From Lithospermum erythrorhizon (lineage: Eukaryota; Streptophyta; Magnoliopsida; Boraginales; Boraginaceae), in NCBI GenBank assembly GCA_019722365.1, contig JADFUC010001500.1:168072-232071 (forward strand): a stretch of 64,000 nucleotides of DNA, given 5' to 3'. The translations under genes were made by a program, and so were the position numbers. Below the pieces are notes generated by a model, which saw nothing but the letters and a program-made list of their open reading frames with translations, was not told the DNA's origin and searched no databases. This document shows positions 47,011 through 60,239 of this stretch, piece after piece. The stretch's first letter is position 1. Each line of letters begins with the position of its first letter.

Positions 47011-49205
47011 ATGGCATCAAACGTAATCTTGGTAAAAATGTTCAAAGTCAAGCAATACTGCATGTCTATGTCTAATGATTATGTTAATTTAGAGGATGAA
47101 AATCGTATGGATGAACTTGCCACCCATTATATCCCTCACCTTAGTGCTACGATGAATTTAGCGAAAAAAACTTCGTGGATTTGGAAATATTTTAATGGAG
47201 ACCGTGGAAAAGCAAACGGAAACGTATAAATTGTAAGGCTACACTATCATGGAAAACGGGCGGTGGTAAAGTGGGGGGAACCGGTCATCTTGCTGTATTA
47301 CACTTAGCGGTCAAGATCACTAAAGATACGCGCGGGAGGGTGGCACACAAGAACTATTGATATCTAAACCGTAAGAACTTTTTAAGTATTTGGCTTATAC
47401 TTATCGAAACTATGAAATTCTGTAACGTAGTTCTTTGCCTTTTAATCAGACGGATGTCGCTTACTTAAATGGATTCAAAATGTCATAATCCTCGAGCTAT
47501 AATGATCCCCACAGATTTTACTTTTACTTAACCTATGCTTTTAAATATTTTTAAAAATGAAAGAGATCTTCTAGGTAACACTCTTATGAATTTGCTCTCT
47601 TTATAAAATGTGTTTGATTTAGTGATATTATGTGTCTTTTTGAATTTTGATATAATGTGTGTAATATGTCATTGGATTGATCAAGATTGGGTCTTACAAA
47701 GGAGAATTATATATTTTAGATCGACATAAACATAACAATATTCAAAATTTCGGAAGGTATATGACGCCAATGATTACAAATATTTGAATAGGATTACTTC
47801 AATTTCATTTGATAATCCGTCCGCTAATACCGTTTCAATTGAAAAATTAAAATGCCTATTAAACCGGATTTTAGTTAACTTTTTCATGTTAGATGTTTAT
47901 GTCACGTCCTTCAATTAGTTGCTAAAGATGGAATAAAGTTGTTTTGGGATGAAGTTTATTTTACCAATCAGAAGCCGTTTAATTTTGTTGTTAACGGCGG
48001 GTAAGCAAGCATACGGAATATAAAAAACTCGGGTTTGAGGCTTCCTGTAAGAAGTTTAAGAAATTAATTTTGATCACAAACTAGATGGAACTCGAATTTT
48101 TACGATCTACTAGTTCGTGCATATATATATAAAGAAATCTCCCATTTTTGGCGAGAAGTATGTTCGATTAAGGAGTACATGCATCATCTCCACATATTTC
48201 ATCTGGAAACATTGTTATGAATTACGAAATTCTCTCAGAGCCACTTGAAGATTATAATAAAGTTTTTTCAACTCAACTGAGCCAAGTATTCATCTTGGCG
48301 GAATGTGCCTTAATCTCTCCATTCAAGCAAGACTAAAACATAGAAATGATTATGTCGCTGTAGATATGATTCCGAATATGGAAGATAAGTTTTTAAAATA
48401 TTTTCATCCTATACCACTTTAGTAACTTTAGATCCTCACGCTAAATTAAAGTATTTTAATTTCGGTGTAAATTGTATTATGAATCTTTTACTACCCTTTA
48501 ACTTAACCAAAAGAAGCCACGTCTGTGTGGAAATCTGAAAGATTAATCAAACGTATATGTATAACATGTATAGCAAATACCAATCAAGCGTATTGACAAT
48601 GTAAGGCCACACCTTCAAGTAGTATACAAAAGTTTTAATAAAGCCCCGCATGGAAGTTAAAATACTTAAGTCAACAGATCACCCCTTAAAACGCATAAGT
48701 TTTTTGAAAAGGAAATCGATCCAACGCTTCCTCACAAAGACAATTAAATGAGTTAACTCAATATTTAACTACTAACTTTGAATCGAAATAATTGTTAATG
48801 ATAAAGTTTTGGATATATTAAAAATGGGCGGCGAAAGTGCGAAGCCTTTGCTTCCGGGTCTTCGGTTTAAGACGGCCAAAAGAAATATTTTCTATCCCTA
48901 TGTCTACAATAGCTACTAATTCAAGATTTAGTACGGGCGGCTAGAATACACTAAAGACGTTCAAGACTTAAGGCTCTGGGCGACATTGAAGTATGTGTGC
49001 ATCAAGGATCGGAAGTGGCTTGTTATTAGATGCAAAGATAAAGACACAAATAAGCGGAACGAAGGAAAAAGATATGTTCGAAGGATCTTAGTGACATTGA
49101 GAAGAAATTGAAGCAAGACGTAAGCAGAGTTAAACACAATAGACGTGCTGGAAAAGACTCCGCCAAAGAAGAGTCCGAAGATGAATTAATTTATGATGAT
49201 TAGAA
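47011..49205 (+). pseudogene. hAT transposase relic (zf-BED, RNase-H-like, dimerisation domain)
   Basis: Pieces in order on the plus strand are as follows. At 47164-47290 there is KKTSWIWKYFNGDRGKANG, then a C..C remnant and GGTGHL..LH, a BED zinc finger. At 47876-47940 there is FFHVRCLCHVLQLVAKDG, the hAT H..RC..H.LNL..QDG motif. At 48085-48125 there is a TRWNS-like start (MELEFL after a shift). At 48366-48480 there is DMIPNMEDKFLKYF..LVTLDPHAKLKYF, matching the MK.KFDKYW..LAVAAVLDPR.KL region. At 48880-48950 there is IFSIPMSTIATNSRFSTGG, the dimerisation motif (usual IPVSTVASESAFSTGGR). Frameshifts and stops separate all blocks. It would have bound element ends and catalysed cut-and-paste transposition. 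Confidence 0.85.
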
Positions 49206-49601
49206 TCAGAAGTTTTGTAAATCTCTATAACTTTGGTATTATCAAGGAAACCTGCGTAAACCGCATTTGTATAAACTGTGGAACGGCTTTCTTAAAATAA
49301 TAAAATGTTCTTTATTCTACAAACTCTCTATTTTTTTTTGAATTTATCGATTAAACGTGGTACCGCTACACAAAGACACGGTACCATGTTTAATCCGAAA
49401 ATGGCAGTAGATGATTAAACGTGGTACCGTGTATTTATAATCTGCATTTCACGTTTAATCGCGAAAATTAAATAATAGGGTTCTAACCATTCAATCAAAC
49501 ATCTTTACCTGACCAAAAATAAAAGTCTCTAAACTCAATCTTCAAATTCTCTATAAATCATCTTCAATTAATACCATATTATATTAAGATTAATCGCTAA
49601 A

Positions 49602-50880
49602 ATGGCACCAAAAAAGTTGTTTCTTCCAAAAACAAGGAAACCGTTGAATTGCAAAACAAGAAAATAAAAGTGGGTAGCCCAACATGAAGTCACCACCACA
49701 ATCACCAAAGACAAGAGAGGAAGAAGATGGGGAGTGCAAATGCCGAGGAAGTTCGGGCGGTGGGTGAGGCGAGGTACTAAGATACGGGCGACGCATTCTC
49801 ACGGCGAGAAACAAGACGGCAACGGGTAATTTTTATTCCACTTAGATCATGCCAAACTTAGCAGCTTATTTCGCCGCGTTTTACTTAGTAATGGTATCCT
49901 CATTGTTTATAAGTTTTATGAAATCCGCTCGACTACGCTATAAATGATACGGAGCGCCGTTGTCGTTTACAATACACGATGGAGTTACGGGTATTATAAC
50001 GAAACGGATTTAATAAAACGCTTGGTATGCTTTAGTCAGTACGTGGGGATGACACCCTCGGTGGACGGGCGCACTAACCGGCCGGGTAACATTACAAAGA
50101 GCGCTGCATAAAGAGGCTTAACAACAATCGTAGAGTTAAGAAAGAAACGAATAGCGTATAAGCACTAATTTGGCCTGTACAAAGTTTGTTTAAACTGTAT
50201 CCAATATTCGGCTTCTTCTACTAGTCAAGCATCCGAAATAAGTTGTTTGCATTCGCTCAAGCATGTGGTTCATATTGGAATTTCAAGGGGTTAATATGCC
50301 ACGCTTTGATACTTAAAACATGTTTCATCAGTGGCTTAAGTCAACCCATCAATATGGTACGATTATCTCCATTTTGTTAGTTAATATCGTGCGGTTCCTA
50401 TCGAGAACGGGATTAAGCCGATTTTTAAGAAGTGACTTAAAAATGTCAGTGGGGCCGCAATCATCGATTAGCTGTGAAGTCTTATGGACGGGTATCAAGG
50501 GTCTAAATAGGAAAAAGTTTTGAACATTAGCGTGGATGTTCAAGATGAGGCGTGGGGAGGTTCAATGAACCTTACCCCAAAGTGGACGGGTACCTCCCTA
50601 CTTTGTTGGCCAACACTGGATGTCGACTCCAGCCCGGAGAAGCAGTGGTCTTCTCTGCTCCCCTGATCATCCGACAGCTATGTCAATGTTGGAATCGATT
50701 AACGCCAACACGTTAAAGCCGCCCAAGATAACGGTAGCATCAAAGTTGATATAGGCGTACCATGGTTGCAAGAGAGCGTATGGATTTCAAAGCAGAAAGC
50801 AGTGAGTCAGTATGAATGCTGGAGTGAGGGCTTCAGGTGTAGTAGAGCAAATGCGGATTCAATTTGAGAACATGTTTCCA
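49602..50880 (+). pseudogene. Unidentified second coding-like block in the hAT element
   Basis: After the transposase and the first right-side GGTACC repeats, an ATG in good context (49602) opens MAPKKLFLPKTRKPLN; a shifted alternative reads KKVVSSKNKETVELQNKKIK. Codon-like pieces continue with frameshifts: AAYFAAFYLVMVSSLF (49860-49915), FAQACGSYWNFKGLICHALI (50250-50310) and QPINMVRLSPF (50340-50375). The 67-codon frame at 50320-50523 overlaps these. Further right-side GGTACC repeats follow at 51103. I do not recognise a domain. It could be an accessory gene of the element or a captured or nested gene. Confidence 0.35.
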
Positions 50881-51949
50881 TGAATAATGTGTTTTCAATA
50901 TTGATTATATTCATGTTTAGTATTCGAACAATTTAGTTTTATGTTATGCGCTTACTTCGGCTTTCTTAATTTCGATATTAATATGTTTGATTTCGCGCAT
51001 TTTGATTCGCTTTTGTGAATTGTTGTTAATGTGGTACTGGGCTTGTTTTAAATTCTTGAACACTATTGTATTTCAAATGAACATCGCCGTGATGGGGTAT
51101 TAACGTGGTACCACCACTTTAAAAGGCAGTCACTAATACTAGTAATGTAAATAGAGTTATTAGCATAACGCGTACCGCTATAAGCGGCATCACGCAATAA
51201 CAATAACGTTATTTACTTTATCGGCTTAACGCGGTACCGCTTCGATAACTTTACTACTGCTAATAACGGGGTCCTGGCCTGACCGGCCTGGCCGAATACC
51301 CACCGACACGGGGCGGGCTCGGGAATCGGGCTCGGGTTGGGCTCAACTGTTCTCAGCTCGGCCCCACTTATTAGCCTAATCAATCGAATCAAGCGGGTCA
51401 ATCAGACGCCCAATTGTCTGCTAGCCATGTCCGCTAGAGTCAGTTTCCTCACATCATTACTCACATTGGCTTCATCTCTAAAAAAACGAATTTTATTATT
51501 CTTTTTCTTTTCGTCCATAGTATATGCAGAGAGTACTTCCACGCGCCTTGGGCTTTGGGTATTTTCGAACCCGAACCCACCTGCCTGCTAAGGTTTACGG
51601 AATCAAATCGTTCGGGTTCCGATTAAATCGCTCCGATCGGGGTTCGCTCTGGGTTTCCTCGGTTATTTTCGGTTCTATTTTTTCCTGCTTATTTTCTTGT
51701 CAATTTTATTTTCGGTTATATATATATTATTTTTAATTTTAAATTAAAATTCAATCGTCTGCTTCCAATATTGCCTGTGTGTCCCGAACCGAACCGAAAT
51801 ATTTTCTGCTTTTGTATTTTTCAACCTAAACTGGTTCCACCTGCCTCCAATTTCGGTTATTTCGGTTCTGCCCGACCCATCGTGTCTCGAATTTTGTATT
51901 TTGTTGGCACCCTAGTATACAGAGCGACGGCGGGGGGCAAAAATATTTA

Positions 51950-53350
51950 TCCTTTCTAGTTTCAATTATTTCAATTTGGAATTAATCTTAAAAGATTCAT
52001 ATATACATCATACAGAGATGATGATGACACTATTTCCCATATAAAAAACGAGACTCAATATCTATTTATATATCTTACAAAAAGTAAATGTTAAGGCGTT
52101 TTCTCCATTTTTTGTTAAGCATTATTTTGTCCCTTCTAATTCTTACATGTTATTATTAATTAATTATTTACATATAATTGGTTAAAATCATTAATAGTAA
52201 ATAATTATTATTTGTTACATTTAATAGCGACAACTTGCACCATTCAATGAAAAAAATATTACGAGTTTATATGTTTCTTAAAATCTAATAGTAAATATAA
52301 TTATATATTTTCGTTGTAGTAGACACTATATAAGTAATACAATACAATAAACCTCTATTATTAGTAATTATTGGTTGTCGAGACCTCCTCATAATAATGT
52401 AAGATTCGGAAAAGGTTTGTAAAAATTATTCTTTTTAATAAATAATAAAATTAAATTTATTTTCAAAAAGGAGTATTTATAAGAAAATTGAAAATAGTAA
52501 ATTTTCAACATATATGAATGAAGATTTGAAAATGATATAAGGCGAAATACTTAAATATTATAAATAGTAAAAGTATAATTCAAAAAAAAAAAAAAAGGTC
52601 ATTGTTTAAATTTTGAAATAAATTAATCCTTAACATGAAAAATCTTATTCATAATTTACTATTCAATGATGAATCATGAAATTTAATATTTCATTATTAT
52701 TTAAATAATTTCAATGAAGAATATATTTTGATTATATTATTTTAACAAATTAATACATACACACATTTATCATTATTATAACTTATATTTTTGTATTTTA
52801 ATAGAGTAAAACTTAAAAAATGAATTTTTTTTATTTTTTCTCTTATCTGAGTAAGTTGTCCACGTGCAATCTCGAATGAGGGGTATTTACTAGTTAAGTG
52901 TTTGCCAACATAGTACTTGTATAAGTTTTCATGCTAATAATTATACAACTTAGAGAAAGATTGAATTTGTTCACCACAAAAAGTCAATTAAGTCATTCAA
53001 TTAAAGACATAGATTTAATCATAGCCTAAGAGAAATTGAAATATACTGTGCATTGGTTTTGGATAAATTCTCATCTTAGTAGTATCAACAGTACAAAATG
53101 AAGAATACTGGAATCATGCTATTTGTTGTTCCATCTACCCCACCCATGTTCCCAACCATTTACACCAATTATTGTATATCTTCCATGTGTTACTTGAGCA
53201 ATCACAATCACTTTTAAATTCAATGTTGTAGACTTTTAGACATTATCTTATGTAGTCCATCTCATATATATAATTATGTTCTCCCTTTAGATGGCAATTC
53301 TGGGCACCCATGTAACATTATTGCAAATAAAATTGTATTACCTTTGATGC
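51950..53350. other. Intergenic, AT-rich
   Basis: No gene, RNA gene or delimitable element is seen. Confidence 0.4.
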
Positions 53351-53372
53351 TTTTTGACTTGATGATGCATCA

Positions 53373-55253
53373 GGATTCCATCAATGCAGATGGGGCTACC
53401 ACAATGTATCCGTTGTTGAAGATGTCGTTGAGAACTACAAGGCGGCTAAGATTCCGTTTGACGTGATTTGGAACGATGATGATCACATGGATAAGCACAA
53501 GGGATTTCCCACTCTCAACTCTGTGAACTATACTCTCGTCCAAAGCTATTGGCGTTTCTTGATAAAATCTCATGCCCGGGGAATGAAGTACATTGTCATT
53601 ATAGACTCTGGAATTGAGTAGATAAGAATTATGGCACCTACCAAAGAGGAATGGAAAATGATGTCTCTCATCAAGCATGAAGGAAAAGCCTTACTTAGCA
53701 CAGGTGTGGCCCGGCGCGGCTAACTTCCCCTGATTTCTTGAACCCCTAGAATGGTAAAGCGATGAGGATTCATCGCCTCCATGAACTTGTTCCTGTTGAT
53801 GGCCTGATCGATTATGAATGAAAGTTTCAACTCTGCACTGGCCTGTGCACACCCGAGGGAAAGATTTTGTCCCAATGTGAATGGACCTGGCTGGAAATGC
53901 TCAGACTGCAAAAATATTTACAAAAACAAGATGGATGATCCGGCCTTACAAGATCAATGATCAGGAATACAAGCACCTATTGGTTACAAAAACCATGGCT
54001 AATTAGTGCTTACCATTGTAATGGAGTTCTTGAATATGATGTCATAGTCTGTATGGATTCCTTCCAATCTAGTAACCACAAGTGCCTAAGGGCTTAAGGC
54101 AAGCGTCCATTTTATACTTAACACGTCAATTTTTTGTTGGTTCAGGGGAGTATGCTTAATACTGGACAGGATAACAAAGGAACATGGGAAGATTGAAGTA
54201 CTCAATTTCCACAGTGTTGAATTTTAGTATTTCTGGAGCAGGCGGTTGGTCTCATTATCTGTGATTCTATCCTAGTAACCTACTGAAGAATTATAAACCG
54301 TTGGATTGAAGTAGGCTTATTCTATCCATTCTCAAGGGACTGCGCAAACTACTCTCCTAGACAAGAACTCTATCAATGGGAATCTGTAGCCGAGTCTGCA
54401 AGGAATGCTTTGGGTATGAGATACAAACTTTTGCCATATCTTTACACATTGACTTATGAGGCACACATCAGTGGATCGCCAATTGCCCGCCCCCTCTTCT
54501 TCTCTTTCACTAATTTCACCGAGTGTTATGATGTGAGTACACAGTTCTTGCTAGGAAGCAGTCTGATGGTTTCACCAGTTCTTGAACAGAATAAGACAGA
54601 AGTGAAAGCCCTCTTCCTACCAGGCACATGGTACAATATGTTCGATATGACTCTGGCTGTAGTCTCCTCGATTTTGGAAACAAAGCACTTACCTTTGATG
54701 TACCATTACATGTATTCAATGTCCATTTATACCAAAAATGCAATTATCCCAATGCAGAGAGGTGGACTGATATCTAAAGAAGCACGAAAGACAATTCTTC
54801 TTCCCTAATAGTTGCTCTCCTCGGTCGGGGAGCAACAGATGGAAAAGCAAAGGGAAAGCTGTTCCTTGATGATGATCAGCTTCCAGAAATGAAACTCGGG
54901 AATGGGTACTCGACATATGTTGAGTTCTTCGCTACAGTCAGTCAGGGCAAGGTTAAGGTGTGGTCTGATGTTCAAGAAAGTAAAGTTGCACTTGATCAAG
55001 GCTGGACTATTGAGAAGATAACTGTCCTCGGATTGGGTCCAATTGGCGGGGCATTTGAAATCGCGGTTGATGGCAATCCGGTTTCTAGCCATCGAGGACT
55101 TCCGGTGTTTAGCCTAATTGTTATAGATATCCTGTGGATTATTGGAACAAGAACGTGTAGATAAGAAGAAAAACATGATGGTAGAAGTCAGTGGATTGGA
55201 GTTACCATTAGGGAAATTTTTTGCCATGTCCTGGAAAATGGGAATCAAGGCAT
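53373..55253 (+). pseudogene. Alpha-glucosidase (GH31) pseudogene, 3' two-thirds
   Basis: This is the relic of a plant alpha-glucosidase of glycoside hydrolase family 31, a secreted or apoplastic enzyme that releases glucose from maltose and related substrates. It starts after an AG acceptor-like site with [13 protein letters not shown], then [20 protein letters not shown]. Later come SPDFLNP (53725), NKGTWED (54174), [19 protein letters not shown], then [20 protein letters not shown] and the open frame 54410-54808 ([20 protein letters not shown] ..[14 protein letters not shown]). The tail at 54889-55250 contains KLGNGYSTYVEF, GWTIEKITVLGLG, GLELPLGK and MSWKMGI. The catalytic segment normally DGLWIDMNE reads DGLIDYE followed by a stop (53803-53825), so the nucleophile region is destroyed. 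There are at least six frameshifts, and the N-terminal third is missing. The remaining part shows no introns, so it may be a processed copy or one large exon. Confidence 0.92.
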
Positions 55254-55683
55254 GAAGCTTAGAATTTTATTCACCTCTAGATTGTTTTAGGATTATTATT
55301 ATGTTTTTTCTTCCATTTAAATCATGAGCTGAAGTTTGTGATCATCCTTGTCCAAATCAAAGAGAGAAAATGATGAGTTTGATGTTGTCTTATTGTTATA
55401 TTAGTTCATTTTTATTTCTCATATTCATATGTTCTTTTTTGTTCATTCTTTTATTCCTTCAACTAAAACATTTAATTTTTAATCAAGCTCAATGATTTTA
55501 GAAAATTATAATGATATCGAGCTTTACGTTATCACGTAAATAAATTTCACATTTCGAAAATTTTGATAATTGGTCATGTAAACAACCTCTATTACACATA
55601 GCTTCTGACCTAGTTAGTGGTGCAAATTGCACCACCGTATTCTAAGCTTAAAATATCTAATTATATATGAAGATAAAAAACAT
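55254..55683. other. Spacer
   Basis: AT-rich, non-coding. It contains the palindrome GGTGCAAATTGCACC at 55619-55633. Confidence 0.4.
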
Positions 55684-55765
55684 ATGGCCACCCTCTAGCT
55701 CAATCGGTTTGTAGCATGATGTTATTAAAAGGCCCTGGTTCGAATCTTGTCATTGCTCAATGTTT
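55684..55765 (+). repeat. tRNA-derived sequence, probable SINE head
   Basis: TAGCTCAATCGG at 55697-55708 fits an RNA polymerase III A box. GGTTCGAATCTTG at about 55737-55749 fits a B box, and the spacing is as in tRNA genes. The acceptor and anticodon stems do not pair well, so it is not a functional tRNA gene. This combination is typical of the 5' head of a plant tRNA-derived SINE. The 3' body and target duplication were not resolved. Confidence 0.5.
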
Positions 55766-58700
55766 TTTCTTCCCTTGCTTTGTAGTGCGGCAACTTTTTC
55801 TTTTCACAAGTATTAACGTTTTTTTTCTTTTTCTTGTCTTAATGGTGGCAATATTTTCTCTCCATGTATTTTATGTGTTTTTATGGGTCTAATGAAGTTG
55901 ATTTTTGGATTTTGTTTTTGGTCTATTAAAAATTTTGTTTTGGCTCTTATTTATTTTGAGAGCTACTAATGTGTCTCAAAATCGCTAAACGTTTGCCTAA
56001 AAATAGTTCTCCTCCTCCGCTTTTTCTATCTTTCTACCATTTGTATATATATTAAGAAAAATAAAAGTGTCAAAAAGTGCCATTGAAAATGTAAATCACT
56101 GACTAAACTATATAATCTGTTGGTTGATAAATTATCATGAAAGTAGTAAAAAATGATGTCATTTTGGCCATAGTTAAAAAAAAAATAACCTTAATATATT
56201 TTATTTATTAAAATCTTAATAACCTTAAAAATGACGTTATTTTGGCCATAGTTTAAAAACTCAATAAACGAATTTTCAAAAAATATTTGAATCGACCTGA
56301 CTGGGTCCGGCTATGCTACAATCATGCAATTGATGGACAGGAGGAGTATACCCATGTAATTACTGATAAAAACACGCTCTCAGACGTATCTTGGACGTAA
56401 AAAAATATATTTTCAGATTCAAAACGAATTATACTTAAAAAAACTCGTTTTTTATAAACAAGTATAAAACATGTACGCATGTATTTTTTAGTAAAATAAC
56501 TCGATTTTTATCCTTAACTAAAATATACTCAAAAAACGCATTTTTACCTTTGACCAAAATATATTTTGAAAACTCATTTTTTTATCACAAAATGAGCTTA
56601 TCCCAATTTTGAAGTTGTACAAATAAAAAATGAGAAAAAAGGATAACTCATGAAATGTTGTGACATATTTGTCTATGTTAGTATTTAGGGATGAATAGAA
56701 TAAAGAATTTATTATATGAAGAACAGTTTCCAGATTGGAGTCAATAATGTTGATACACCTATCAAGGAGATGAACAAGAACATGTGGATCCCAAATGCAA
56801 TTTTGAGAATATGTTTCAATATGTAGACAAGTGATATTTATTTATGTGATGAATAATTTTAACTTTTTATGTTGTTTTCTAATTAAACATAAAATCTATT
56901 ATATCATTTTAAATAAATTAATTAAATAGGTATTTATTAAATGATCAAAGATCTTACTATCAATTTTAAACATTCAAAATGATTGTTTATAAATTAAAGT
57001 TGACAATTAATATATGTAAATAAATATAAAATATTAAGTTATATTTCTCGTATTTTTGATGTTGTACTTTGAAAGTAATAGTTTATACCCCCAAAGAAAC
57101 TTTCGTATGATTTTTTCCAATTAATTTTTTCCGCTTTTTCTCACATAATTTTACTCATAATTATACAATAATACTTACACGTATCGCATCGGGACGCTTT
57201 ATACTGACGTTTTTCCCTTCCCATATTTGCATTAACATATATACGACATGGACAACTAAGATTGAATCTCAAATGAAATTCTCTAATTTTGGTAAATTTT
57301 GGTGAATCAATTATGAATTTATTATCATTCTTAACAAAGATTGTATTAATGATGCAAAATTCCAAATTTCTGATTTCATGTCTAGATATAGGTTGTGTTT
57401 GACAACTCATAATTTGTTTTGTGTTTTATAAAAGTGTGGAAACTTTTATACTATGTATCCCGAGATTCACGTCTCTAAAAATATCACGAAACGCTTAATC
57501 GTGACGACCGCGTTTAATTTATTTTGTGTTTTATGTTTGGTTCCCTAAACAAGCTTTGTCATATTGAGAGAATAAGAATTAAAAAAATTATAGCCAACTT
57601 AATAAATTTCTACTAATTTAAAAACAACACAACTCAGCAATTGAAATAATTCAAAATCAAAATAATGTAACCAAATAATTTGTTTTTTATAAAATAAAAT
57701 ATATTTTGTGTTTTTATTATGAAATGAATAAAATTTAACTATATTTTTCAAATGCGATTTTAGTAATGCACCATATATACCTAATTATTGCAACTTTTGT
57801 GAAAAATATCTCAAAATATAATATTTTAAAAATATTTTAACATTAACTTGATAGTTTTGATTCAATCAAGTTATCTAGGCAACTAAGGCAATCGAAAAAT
57901 CAAAGCAAATGATTCTTTTAATAATGGACTTTTTTTAAAATGTTATTTTTAGAGTCTCTATCACACTTTATGTGACATTTTATGTTACATTTCACAAGAT
58001 CGTTTAACCTATTTTATTTTTAATTTCTTTAATTATTAAGCTTTTTAAACAAACAAGCCACTTGTCACAACCTTAGTTTAGTGTAAAAGAATTTCAATAT
58101 AAAAATAGTAAGATTAATGGTCCATTTGATCATACATTTTTAAAATCTTTACGATCTGATCACACATGTTTAAAAATGTTCTCATATTCCATGACTTTAT
58201 GGCTTATGTTTAAGGATGTAATATTTCATTATTCAAAGTCTTTAGTTAACAGAACAAACCTTTCGGTGAACTTGTCTCTTTCTCATATTGTCCATTGATG
58301 CTGCCATGATGTTCTTTGTTTCGGAGGCAGCGGGGGATGGGGGGTGTTGGGGTTTCTTTTTTTCCTATTCTTATGTATTGCAATTATTTTTATTGGGTTT
58401 TACTGAGAAGGAGAAGTCTATTTTGGTAGTGACGGTGGTGGTCGGAGAGGAATCGGAATCAGTGTTGGAGGTGTGATGAGTCATTAGGGGAGGGGTTGTA
58501 AATGTGAGCTAATAAACTTAGCCCACAAATGTCAAATATCAACGAAAACGAATAAGTACGTGAGTATTTGAATAAATATTGCTTTTTAATTATAGATAAA
58601 TAATCTATTCATTAAGTTATATATTGAAATATGCTCAAAAATTTCAAAAAAGAAAGAACATATATATCATTTCCGAGTACTTTTGTGTTAGGTTTGAGCA

Positions 58701-60235
58701 ATTTGATATCCTGCTTTATAACATCGTTATCGCATCGATCGCCACTTGCCAGTATATTATATATCTTAATACTTTTGATATTTATTTTGTTATATGTTTT
58801 ACCCCATATAGATAACGCAATATGCCGTATGATCATATAATTGTGGTGCTGGACATATTATTTATGTTTTACCCTCATATGTAAACCTTATGTCATATTC
58901 TGGTAACTGTGAGCCTATTATGAGCACCGATAACATGTCAACTATTCTCTATAACTCGTGAGTTTTATTATTATTTTATGTTTTAATCGTTATGATAATC
59001 ATATATGTCATGTGAGCTCCTACAATGGAAAGGCCATTATTTATTATTGTCAGTTATTTCAAGTTACCGTTATGTAAAAACCCATATTCCGCTTAAATAT
59101 CTATAATGTTGTACATTATTATGAAAAACTGACATCCCGTTGCCTGGTGAATAAGCATTTAAGATTGAAAGTAGCTTAAATCTCCATATCGCTAAGTTAT
59201 TTATTTCTATAACTTAGTGGAGGTATAAAACAATTCCTAATTTATATTATTATCTAACTATCAGGTCATCTTATTTTATTTATTAGCATGAATTATTTGT
59301 TTATAATCATATATTACATTATTACATTTGTTCATTTATCGTATTTATCATGGATTACAGTATTCAACTATCATATATTTTAAAAACATTGCAATATTTT
59401 TCCTTCCTAGTTTTTCAACTAGAATTTAATCATCAAAGAAATTAATATTTTTTTTCCTATCTCAACGGTTTAAACGTAACAATAACGGACACTTCTCAAA
59501 ATTTCATCTCTTATAAATACTTCCATTCTCTTCCATTTCTGGGTAAAACATCTTTCCTTAAAAGTATTTTATAACATTCACAATGGCAAAATAACATTTT
59601 CAGTGTTTGTCACTATAATGGCACTCTCTTTTCATAATGGGTTTTATTAAAGTCAAGAGATGCGTGGAATGATGTTATTTTAGTAATAGTATTTTTACCA
59701 TTTCAATCTTAGCTGATTGTTTATTTTTGTTTCAAGAGATTACGAAGAAAGGAACAATGTATTTGTAATTGAATAAGATTTCAATCTATGTATCAACGCG
59801 TATAAATATTGAATAAAATGTCATTTTCTATTGATTATGCTTTGTTTGTGATTGTGACAATTGCTGAATAATGATATTCCATTCAAACCTTATTTTGAAG
59901 ATAACAAATTAATCGAACTAATCCCATTTTCAAGTGAACATGCCAGGTCAATTCTTAATAATGTTCAAACGCTAAATGTTGACTGGATGTTCTGAGGCTC
60001 ATGGATGAGTCTATCAAACGCAAAGCCTTTCAAGGAGCTCAAGTTCTTTATTGTCTATGTTTTGTATGAAACCTACACTCTAGTATATCGTCGCTTAAAC
60101 ATGCGAGTAACGACTTTGTGATTTAATCTATCTGCGTTTAAATCACCGATGGTCCTAATTTCTAATCCGAAGACATCGATTCATGGTTAAGTCTCAGCAA
60201 ATGATCACAGGTTTGGCCAAGCCAAGAATTGGCGT
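55766..60235. other. Long intergenic stretch, no supported gene
   Basis: All frames longer than 60 codons here lack domains and splice support. A GGAGG-rich minisatellite-like patch lies at 58325-58450. A TATA-like TCTTATAAATACTTCC at 59510 is followed by ATGGCAAAATAA, which has no coding continuation. This is probably decayed element DNA. Confidence 0.35.
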
Positions 60236-60239
60236 GAAA

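Larger units (their letters stand above)
46190..51945 (+). mobile_element. Decayed hAT transposon (approximate span)
   Basis: A hAT transposase relic (47011-49205) is flanked on both sides by repeats centred on GGTACC. Left copies are AAACGTGGTACCGCTTTAA (46680) and AAACGGTACCACGCTA (46703, inverted). Right copies are at 49355, 49378 (inverted), 49417, 51103 and 51228. The outer zones are GC-rich with CCGGCCCG/GGCCTGACCGG words (46230-46330; 51265-51340) and CCGAACCGAA words (51520-51880). The right edge TTGGCACCCTAG at 51915-51926 resembles hAT ends. CAGGTGCC at 46188 may be the partner, but no 8-bp duplication was found, so the ends are provisional. Confidence 0.55.

Noticed and set aside
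58288..58476. 62-codon plus-strand frame
   Set aside because: Short, Gly/Val/Phe-rich from G-rich sequence, no homology recognised and no neighbouring exons.
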